From Clostridiales bacterium (GTDB lineage: Bacteria; Bacillota; Clostridia; UBA8921), in NCBI GenBank assembly GCA_003535395.1, contig DOHE01000244.1:1-5913 (forward strand): a DNA stretch of 5,913 bases, written 5' to 3'. Below the pieces are notes generated by a model, which was not told the DNA's origin, ran no database searches, and was given only the letters and a program-made list of their open reading frames with translations. A program made the position numbers and the translations under genes. Numbering within the stretch: position 1 is the stretch's first letter; every line of letters begins with the position of its first letter. This document shows positions 1 through 5,913 of this stretch, piece by piece.

Positions 1-1950
1 CAGATGCAGCGGGTGGCCATTGCCCGGGCGCTGGCCAATGACCCGGATATTATCCTGGCGGATGAGCCCACGGGAGCTCTTGACTCTCAGACCAGTGCCC
101 AGATCATGGAGTTGATCCGGGAAATCGCCCGGGACAAACTGGTGGTCATGGTGACACACAATCCCGAACTGGCCAAAAGATACGCGGACCGCACGGTCCA
201 GTTTCAGGATGGAAGGCTCGTCTACGACTCCAACCCTGTGGAGGACGAAGCCGCCAAAACGGAGTATACGCTAAAGCGCACCAGCATGGGTTTCCTGACG
301 GCGCTTAAAATTTCCGGGAAGAACATCGCCACCAAGAAATGGCGCACGGCTCTCACCGCATTTGCCTCCAGCATCGGCATCATCGGCATCGCCCTCATAT
401 TGTCGCTGTCCAACGGCTTCGATATCCAGATCAGCAAGTTTGAGTCCGATACCATGACCGGATTTCCGGTGCTGATTTCCCGCACGACCGCCAAGGTGGA
501 CTTTGACAAAATGAAAGAACGGCGCAACGAGATGCTGGGCATTACCCGCAAAGAGAACAAATATCCGGCAGTGGACGTGATCTATCCTTACGACCCCAGT
601 GCCGACAGCATGACCCACACCAATGTGTTCACTCCGGAATACCTGGAATATGTAGAAAAAATCGATCCGGAATGGATTTCCGGTATTTCATACATCCGGC
701 TGGTGAACATGAACCTGCTAAGATCCGACGGGGAGAAGGCAACGCCTCTGGCGGCCTCTTCCATCCAATTCAGCCCTTATCCGGCCAGCCTGAAATCCGG
801 CGGCACCAGCTATCTGGAATCCAGCTACGATCTGCTGGAAGGCGAATACCCGTCAGCACCTGCGGATCTGGTGATGATCGTGGATGCCTACAACCGGCTG
901 GACAGTTCCATCGTGAAAGCACTGGGCCTGGATGCAGAGGCGGAAAGCATCCCTTTGGAACGCCTTGTCGGTCTGGAACTTAGGGCTGTGCCCAACGACC
1001 TGTTTTATCGCCCGGCGGGCAATTATTTCGTGATCAACGGCAATCCATCCAACCTCATGGATCTGTACGAAGACCCGCAGGCCATCCGGTTGAAGGTGAC
1101 GGGGGTCGTCCGGGGGAAGGACGATATGAAACTGTCTGTGCTTTCACCGGGGATCGCCTACTCCGATCAGCTGTCCCGGGATTTCATCGGGAACGCAAAG
1201 GATTCACAGGTGGTCATAGCCCAGCAGGCAGCGGATTACAATATCCTGACAGGGAAAGCTTTCAGCGAAGGGGAGGCAGAGATCGTCATGGACGGCACCC
1301 TGTCCGGCATGACTTCCCGGATGCCCGGGGGAAGTGCCGCAAAAATGACGAAAGCGGATGTATTATCCATGCTGGGAGCGGACGGCAAGCCCTACATGAT
1401 CACCTTGTATCCCATGGATTTTACCACCAAGGAAAATGTGGTCGCCTACCTGGAAACCTGGAACGATGACAAGGAACTGGAAGACTCGGTGATCTACGAT
1501 GATCTGGCAGCCACCTTTACCAGCCTTTCCGGAGGGATCATGGACGCCATCACCATTGTGCTCATCGCGTTTGCCGCCATTTCCCTGATCGTTTCCCTCA
1601 TCATGATCGGCATCATCACCTACATCTCCGTGCTGGAGCGGACCCGGGAAATCGGGGTGCTCCGGGCATTGGGGGCGCGCAAGAAGGACATCACACGCGT
1701 ATTTAACGCAGAAACCTTTATTATCGGGGCGTTTTCCGGGGCCATGGGCATTCTCATCGCCCGGTTGCTCATTTTTCCGGCGAACCGAATCCTGGAAAAT
1801 ATCACAGAGCTTCCCGATATCGCCCGGCTCAATCCCCTTCATGCTCTGGCACTGGCGGTGCTCAGCGTCAGCCTGACGCTGCTGGGCGGCCTGATCCCGT
1901 CCAAGATCGCAGCCCGGAAGGATCCGGTGGAGGCACTGCGTACGGAATAG
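1..1950 (+). CDS. MacB/FtsX-type ABC transporter, fused ATPase-permease (5' truncated)
   Basis: This is the C-terminal part of a membrane ABC transporter that carries ATPase and permease in one chain. The reading frame is open from base 1, so the true start lies outside the window. The first residues ([11 protein letters not shown]) directly follow the expected LSGG of the ABC signature. Numbering from the Met at base 4, Walker B with its catalytic Glu is LADEP (18-22), the D-loop is GALD (24-27) and the H-loop His is H52. Walker A is missing because it lies off the window. A first membrane helix spans about 115-137, followed by a large extracytoplasmic domain (about 140-510). Three more helices follow at about 512-541, 570-592 and 613-632. 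The loop [19 protein letters not shown] (545-563) is the FtsX/MacB permease hallmark. This family couples ATP hydrolysis to mechanical work across the membrane (peptide, lipoprotein or drug export, or signalling). The substrate cannot be told. The family assignment is secure, the specific role unknown. Confidence 0.93.
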   Translation, partial: QMQRVAIARALANDPDIILADEPTGALDSQTSAQIMELIREIARDKLVVMVTHNPELAKRYADRTVQFQDGRLVYDSNPVEDEAAKTEYTLKRTSMGFLTALKISGKNIATKKWRTALTAFASSIGIIGIALILSLSNGFDIQISKFESDTMTGFPVLISRTTAKVDFDKMKERRNEMLGITRKENKYPAVDVIYPYDPSADSMTHTNVFTPEYLEYVEKIDPEWISGISYIRLVNMNLLRSDGEKATPLAASSIQFSPYPASLKSGGTSYLESSYDLLEGEYPSAPADLVMIVDAYNRLDSSIVKALGLDAEAESIPLERLVGLELRAVPNDLFYRPAGNYFVINGNPSNLMDLYEDPQAIRLKVTGVVRGKDDMKLSVLSPGIAYSDQLSRDFIGNAKDSQVVIAQQAADYNILTGKAFSEGEAEIVMDGTLSGMTSRMPGGSAAKMTKADVLSMLGADGKPYMITLYPMDFTTKENVVAYLETWNDDKELEDSVIYDDLAATFTSLSGGIMDAITIVLIAFAAISLIVSLIMIGIITYISVLERTREIGVLRALGARKKDITRVFNAETFIIGAFSGAMGILIARLLIFPANRILENITELPDIARLNPLHALALAVLSVSLTLLGGLIPSKIAARKDPVEALRTE

Positions 1951-2055
1951 GTTCCGACTGTCCCAAAAGAACGGGAAGGGGACCGGAATGTGAATCCTGT
2001 GGATATCACACCTGAAATATGGTAACATGGGTCATAATCAGCGGGGCGGGGTTGC

Positions 2056-2979
2056 ATGCGAATGAAACGTGAATTGCCGGATGAGCTGAAATTTTTAGTC
2101 AACCGGAGGTTGCCACAAAAGCCATTTGAAGCATCCATGGCGGAGAAGGTTTGTGTAATCACCGGAGCGACATCGGGAGTCGGGCTTGAAACAGCCAAAT
2201 GTCTGGCCAGCCACGGGGCAGAGCTGGTGTTGGTCTGCCGTAACGCAGAAAAGACAGAGAAAGTCATCCAGGAAATCCGATCGAAATGGGATGTGCCAAT
2301 CAAACGGATCATCGCTGATTTCAGCGATCTTGATCAGGTCCGCCAGGCGGCCGCCACCCTGATTGCACAATGCCCGAAAATCGATGTGCTGATCAACTGC
2401 GCAGGGCTTCATTCAACGAAGCGGACGGAAACAAAGGCCGGCTTTGAGACAGTGTTTTGCGTGAATCACCTGGCTTCCTTCCTCCTTACATATCTGTTGC
2501 TGCAGCGAATGAAGGAAAGCGCACCTTCCAGGATCATCCAGGTGAATTCCGAGGGACACCGCTTCAATGGCCTGGACCCGGACGACCTGGACTGGAAGAA
2601 AAGACATTATACAGGCCTTAGATCGTACGGGGCGTCAAAGACTGCACAACTTTTGACCACATGGGAATTTGCCGGTTTACTGAGCGGCACAGGCGTAACG
2701 ATCAATGCGATGCATCCCGGTGATGTGAAGACCCATATCGGAAACAACAACGGCTGGCTTTACCGCTTATTTACCCGCTATATCACCCGTCTTTTTTTAA
2801 AGGATCCCGCCATATCGGGTACGGCGATCGGGTATTTGGCATCTTCGCCGGAACTCAAGGATGTCAGCGGGCGGTTCTTCCACCTGACGAATGAAGAGAA
2901 ACCGGCGACCCATGCGCTTGACCGTTCCATGGGAAAGCGTATCTGGGACATCAGCATGAAATTGACGGGTTTATCCTGA
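2056..2979 (+). CDS. Short-chain dehydrogenase/reductase (classical SDR, retinol-dehydrogenase-like)
   Basis: This is a 307-residue NAD(P)-dependent oxidoreductase with a Rossmann fold, expected in the cytoplasm. The cofactor motif TGATSGVG is at residues 36-43. An Arg after the second strand (VCRN, R62) suggests NADP(H) preference. D88 sits in the usual adenine-contact position, and NCAG (114-117) is the classical SDR structural motif. The catalytic set is complete: N137, S165 (VNSEGH), Y191 and K195 (YGASK). HPGDVKT (220-226) is the typical loop after the sixth strand. The general pattern resembles retinol dehydrogenase/WWOX-like SDRs that act on hydrophobic alcohols or ketones, but the substrate is not readable. 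The ATG at 2056 has only a G-rich, non-canonical SD (2047-2050). An alternative start at 2137 would give MAEKVCVITG, but it has no well-spaced SD (a GGAGG lies 27 bases away). The gene lies 105 bases after the ABC gene and 42 bases before the NTF2-like gene, on the same strand. Confidence 0.93.
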   Translation: MRMKRELPDELKFLVNRRLPQKPFEASMAEKVCVITGATSGVGLETAKCLASHGAELVLVCRNAEKTEKVIQEIRSKWDVPIKRIIADFSDLDQVRQAAATLIAQCPKIDVLINCAGLHSTKRTETKAGFETVFCVNHLASFLLTYLLLQRMKESAPSRIIQVNSEGHRFNGLDPDDLDWKKRHYTGLRSYGASKTAQLLTTWEFAGLLSGTGVTINAMHPGDVKTHIGNNNGWLYRLFTRYITRLFLKDPAISGTAIGYLASSPELKDVSGRFFHLTNEEKPATHALDRSMGKRIWDISMKLTGLS

Positions 2980-2989
2980 ACAGGATAAT
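2962..2989 (+). promoter_or_regulatory. Predicted sigma-70-type promoter for the NTF2-like gene
   Basis: TTGACG (2962-2967, 5 of 6 to the -35 consensus) is followed after 16 bases by GATAAT (2984-2989, 5 of 6 to the -10 consensus). Transcription would begin near 2996, giving a leader of about 26 bases that contains a strong SD. The -35 lies inside the last codons of the SDR gene, so the downstream gene could be expressed separately from the SDR. This is a sequence match only; read-through from the SDR is also possible. Confidence 0.5.
2971..2988. promoter_or_regulatory. Perfect 18-base palindrome, candidate repressor operator
   Basis: TTATCCTG and CAGGATAA are exact reverse complements separated by AA. 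The element covers the SDR stop codon (2977-2979), fills most of the promoter spacer and overlaps five bases of the predicted -10. A dimeric repressor of TetR or MarR type bound here would block RNA polymerase; the 16-base promoter spacer does not suit a MerR-type activator. As RNA it could form a 7-base-pair stem with a GAAC loop, but no T-tract follows, so a terminator is unlikely. No regulator gene lies in the window. A perfect repeat of this size arises by chance at a modest rate in 6 kb, so the position is the main argument. Confidence 0.45.
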
Positions 2990-3009
2990 GGATCTATATC
3001 GATTTGTCT

Positions 3010-3015
3010 GGAGGG
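3010..3015 (+). promoter_or_regulatory. Ribosome binding site deciding the NTF2-like start
   Basis: GGAGGG lies 6 bases before the ATG at 3022. This favours that start over the in-frame TTG at 3004, which lies upstream of this SD and would add six residues. Confidence 0.8.
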
Positions 3016-3021
3016 ATTCAA

Positions 3022-3489
3022 ATGGTCACGTCTTCTGATATTGATGAAACCAGGCCGGGCATGCTCTCGAAAGAGAAGATCAGGGATCTCTGGTCAACGA
3101 CGTATAACACGGACGGAAAGCCGGACTGGTCCCACATATTTCCATATTATCATCCGGATTGCGTCTTTCAGGACTCGATCCAGCGAGTGGAAGGCATCAC
3201 TGAATTCCAGGCAATGTGTACGCGGCTGACAAACCGGTGCAAAAAGCTGCATATGGAGATCATCTCGCTGCTGCAGGATCAAAACGTGGTCTTGATGGAC
3301 TGGAAAATGACCATGTCGTTCAAACGTTTTCCGGACACGCCGATCTATGGCGCCACCAAACTGGTATTTCATGAAGATGGCCGGATCATCGAACAGCGCG
3401 ACTATTTTGACCTATGGGGGGACATCTTCAACGGGATCCCCAAATTCCGGAAAATGTACCGCAATTTCATGCATAAAAAATTTGGTTAG
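3022..3489 (+). CDS. NTF2/SnoaL-like fold protein, small polyketide-cyclase/isomerase type
   Basis: This is a 155-residue soluble protein with no signal peptide or membrane segment. It has the usual length and layout of the cone-shaped NTF2-like superfamily (SnoaL, ketosteroid isomerase, limonene-epoxide hydrolase). An N-terminal helix (about 17-41) leads into YYHPDCVFQDSIQRVEG (42-58), the typical 'Y.pD..f.D....v.G' segment. A helix (about 59-73) and beta strands follow (78-85, 88-101, 109-117), and the last strand is IIEQRDYFDLWG (122-133). The acidic and aromatic residues D51, D128 and Y129 point into the pocket in relatives. Members may be isomerases, cyclases, hydrolases or non-catalytic binders, so the function is unknown. 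A good SD precedes the ATG, and a predicted promoter with an operator-like palindrome lies just ahead. It follows the SDR gene and is convergent with the FAD oxidoreductase gene, with 7 bases between the stop codons. Confidence 0.85.
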   Translation: MVTSSDIDETRPGMLSKEKIRDLWSTTYNTDGKPDWSHIFPYYHPDCVFQDSIQRVEGITEFQAMCTRLTNRCKKLHMEIISLLQDQNVVLMDWKMTMSFKRFPDTPIYGATKLVFHEDGRIIEQRDYFDLWGDIFNGIPKFRKMYRNFMHKKFG

Positions 3490-3496
3490 CCCTCGG

Positions 3497-5113
3497 TCAT
3501 TTCAACTTGTTTATGACCTTGTCGGCAGCAAGCTTACCGGTCAAAATGGAGATCGGCAGGCCGGAGGGACTGAAGGTCCACTGCCCGGCCTGATAAACAT
3601 TGGGGATGGGTGTAAGCACCGATCCGGCGACCTTTGGCAAGCTGTGGACGGCCGGCATGCTGCTGTTGGTAAACGCCCAGCCCGTAATGGCACCATCTGA
3701 GTTTCCAGTTAATTTTTCCAATGTCAATGGAGTTGAAATGAAATGATCGATCACTTTTTCTTTCATCCCCGGGTAAATCTTTTCGCTTAAAACATCGATG
3801 ATCTGCCGTGCGCTGAACTCTTTAAAGTCATCGTACCCGCCGGCATCAGAAATATGTTTGACGAGCGAATGATCAAACAGCGTGCTGATGATCAGCCCCG
3901 TCTTTCCCTCAGGGGCAAGACTTGCGTCCCGAATCACAGGGCAGGATATTTCGTAAGTGGTTCCGCGATAAAACTCTTTGAGCCAGTTTTGCAGCGCCTG
4001 TCTGTCAGCGACATACGATTTTCCAGTCGCCTCCTGCTTCGGCCCCTGTATCTCTGAAGCGAAGGGTTCCAGTCGGCTAAGACCAGTTTTCAGCGGGGTA
4101 TAAAAAAAGTGCGCACTGGCGATGGATGCAAAATACTCTTTATTCATATCCACCATCAGGTAAAGAGTCAGTACCGAGTCGCCGCCGACTTTGTCAGACA
4201 GGAAATCCTTCCGGGCGGCTATGGCTTTTCGGCTTTTTGTATTTTTGACCGCTTCGATATCGATGATCTGATAGAGTCGTTTGAGATCCGAGGTCCAGAT
4301 TAATTTTTTATACGCATAGATATTTCCTTTGGTATCCTGAATCTGGTCAAGTGATGGATCCAGACGGCTGATCTCCGTTTCGCATTTGATTTCGCCATGA
4401 TGCTCAAGGATATATTGTCTCATCTTTTCAGCGAGTATGCCCGTGCCACCGCATGGATATTGATAATCCAAATACAGACTGAAATAGCTCAATGCAAAAA
4501 AAGTCGGGGTATCCTTAAAGAAATGCTGCGCGATCATATCGATCAGGGCGGTATTGTCCGATATCATTTTCAGATATTTGACAACCGGCAGATCCAGTCT
4601 CATCACTTTTCGGATCGTCAATATGTATTTGATCATCCACGGCAGGATGGTCTGAACAAGATATTTTTTATCTTTTTTCAGATCAAGGAACAGGGGATTG
4701 TCGATTCCGTAAAGTACATCCATGTATTGCATGATCTTTTTGATCTCGAGACCAAACTGGGCGATGTCGGAGCTATTATCTGGGAAATGGCTGTGCAGTA
4801 GCTGCAGATAGTCCGTAAGGCTGTCTTTTGATTGAAGGTTGACCACATCGTTTTCGATCCCGACCGAAACACCATTTCGAACAAAGGGGACATCGATGCC
4901 AAGCTGTCGAAGCATCGGGTTCACGATCCCGGAATTTTCGATCGCCCGGATCCCGCCATCAAACGTAAATCCATGATAATCAAAAGAATTGACCAGGCCG
5001 CCTGTTTTTACTTCCTTTTCGCACAGCAGGACTTTTAGTCCGGCGCGGCACAAATAAGCTGCGGCAGTCAGCCCGGCCATACCTCCGCCAACGATCACCA
5101 CATCATGACCCAT
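3497..5113 (-). CDS. FAD-dependent oxidoreductase, phytoene desaturase/retinol saturase (CrtI-like) family
   Basis: This is a 538-residue flavoprotein. The N-terminus HDVVIVGGGMAGLTAAAYL (3-21) is the dinucleotide-binding Rossmann motif, with E32 at the end of the second strand expected to hold the FAD ribose. GGLVNSFDYHGFTFDGG (38-54) is the CrtI-type 'GG...G..FD.G' FAD segment. YPCGGTGILAEKM (219-231) matches the central family motif. NVYQAGQWTFSPSGLPISIL (505-524) is the C-terminal FAD-binding signature. Relatives desaturate or saturate polyenes (carotenoids, retinol) or oxidise other hydrophobic compounds, often at the membrane. The hydrophobic, basic stretch 153-170 could be a membrane-contact helix. 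No carotenoid synthase (CrtB) gene is in view, so phytoene is not a safe substrate call. The start at 5113 is chosen for its strong SD and canonical N-terminus. An upstream ATG at 5179, overlapping the katG stop, would add 22 residues but has no SD. The gene is probably co-transcribed with katG. Confidence 0.92.
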   Translation of the reverse strand: MGHDVVIVGGGMAGLTAAAYLCRAGLKVLLCEKEVKTGGLVNSFDYHGFTFDGGIRAIENSGIVNPMLRQLGIDVPFVRNGVSVGIENDVVNLQSKDSLTDYLQLLHSHFPDNSSDIAQFGLEIKKIMQYMDVLYGIDNPLFLDLKKDKKYLVQTILPWMIKYILTIRKVMRLDLPVVKYLKMISDNTALIDMIAQHFFKDTPTFFALSYFSLYLDYQYPCGGTGILAEKMRQYILEHHGEIKCETEISRLDPSLDQIQDTKGNIYAYKKLIWTSDLKRLYQIIDIEAVKNTKSRKAIAARKDFLSDKVGGDSVLTLYLMVDMNKEYFASIASAHFFYTPLKTGLSRLEPFASEIQGPKQEATGKSYVADRQALQNWLKEFYRGTTYEISCPVIRDASLAPEGKTGLIISTLFDHSLVKHISDAGGYDDFKEFSARQIIDVLSEKIYPGMKEKVIDHFISTPLTLEKLTGNSDGAITGWAFTNSSMPAVHSLPKVAGSVLTPIPNVYQAGQWTFSPSGLPISILTGKLAADKVINKLK

Positions 5114-5119
5114 ATTGAA

Positions 5120-5125
5120 ACCTCC
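5120..5125 (-). promoter_or_regulatory. Ribosome binding site deciding the FAD oxidoreductase start
   Basis: Read on the - strand this is GGAGGT, ending 6 bases before the ATG at 5113. It fixes the start at the residue just ahead of the Rossmann strand and argues against the ATG at 5179. Confidence 0.8.
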
Positions 5126-5144
5126 AACACCTATTGAATACAGG

Positions 5145-5174
5145 CTCTGCGCTCCGGATATCGTTTCGGCAGAG
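5145..5174 (-). other. Possible stem-loop in the katG to oxidoreductase spacer
   Basis: On the - strand CTCTGC (5174-5169) and GCAGAG (5150-5145) are exact reverse complements around an 18-base loop. A second weak 5-base-pair stem with one G-U pair follows (CCUGU / AUAGG, 5144-5130), just ahead of the SD. No T-tract follows either stem, so a terminator is not supported. They may be mRNA structure tuning processing or translation of the downstream gene, or chance. Confidence 0.25.
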
Positions 5175-5175
5175 T

Positions 5176-5913
<738 letters not shown>

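Noticed and set aside
1960..1982. GTCCC/GGGAC inverted repeat after the ABC gene as a terminator
   Set aside because: The stem is only 5 base pairs around a 13-base loop and no T-tract follows.
1998..2010. TGTG-GATAT-CACA dyad as a CRP/FNR-like site
   Set aside because: The arms are only four bases, expected many times by chance in 6 kb, and the spacing is 5 rather than the 6 of a CRP core.
1363..2028. 221-residue open frame on the - strand inside the ABC gene
   Set aside because: It is antisense to conserved FtsX-permease codons, its product is rich in Gly, Asp, His and Cys with no recognisable domain, and it lacks an SD. It is a shadow of the real gene.
2010..2038. CATAAT (2033-2038) as a -10 element for the SDR gene
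   Set aside because: It matches 5 of 6 bases, but the position 17 bases upstream (ACCTGA) has no resemblance to a -35 and no TTG-type element lies nearby. It may still be an extended or regulated promoter; the evidence is too weak to list.
3004..3021. TTG start giving a six-residue longer NTF2-like protein
   Set aside because: This start lies upstream of the GGAGGG that is perfectly spaced for the ATG at 3022.
3495..3518. GGTCAT/ATGACC repeat as a bidirectional terminator
   Set aside because: The arms are 6 bases with a 12-base loop. The nearest T-run on the - strand (3480-3475) is 14 bases past the stem, and there is none on the + strand.
4397..4801. 134-residue open frame on the + strand inside the flavoprotein gene
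   Set aside because: It is antisense to a clearly conserved FAD oxidoreductase and shows no domain or good translation signal.
3497..5113. Naming the flavoprotein CrtI or CrtN outright
   Set aside because: The family motifs fit, but no carotenoid synthase or other pigment gene is in view and many family members act on other substrates.

Overview
The window looks like part of a bacterial chromosome of mid GC content, most likely a Bacillota (clostridial-type) organism. This rests on the single-chain MacB-like ABC exporter with a clostridial-looking ATPase C-terminus, on strong GGAGG-type ribosome binding sites, and on tight gene spacing. The lineage is an inference. I see no tRNA, rRNA, CRISPR array, insertion sequence or phage gene. 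Coding density is very high; the largest gap is 105 bases.

Layout: on the + strand, an ABC transporter gene enters from the left edge already past its Walker A motif (1-1950). After a 105-base gap comes a short-chain dehydrogenase/reductase (SDR, 2056-2979), then a small NTF2/SnoaL-fold protein (3022-3489). On the - strand, read from the right edge, are the C-terminal third of a catalase-peroxidase KatG (5913-5176) and, 62 bases downstream, a phytoene-desaturase/retinol-saturase-like FAD oxidoreductase (5113-3497). The two sets are convergent, with only 7 bases between the NTF2-like gene and the FAD oxidoreductase gene.

How they may work together: KatG removes hydrogen peroxide, and the FAD enzyme behind it is probably co-transcribed, so it may share an oxidative-stress context. 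The SDR, the NTF2-fold protein and the CrtI-like flavoprotein are all of types that often act on small hydrophobic or polyene/lipid substrates, so a small redox cassette is a reasonable hypothesis. No substrate can be read from the sequence. The ABC exporter appears functionally separate.

The most interesting non-coding signal is a perfect 18-base palindrome (TTATCCTGAACAGGATAA, 2971-2988). It spans the SDR stop codon and lies exactly between and over the -35 and -10 elements of a good sigma-70-type promoter (TTGACG, 16 bases, GATAAT) placed just ahead of the NTF2-like gene. This is the geometry of a repressor operator. Nothing here amounts to a clearly new biological system; the rest is recognisable by family.
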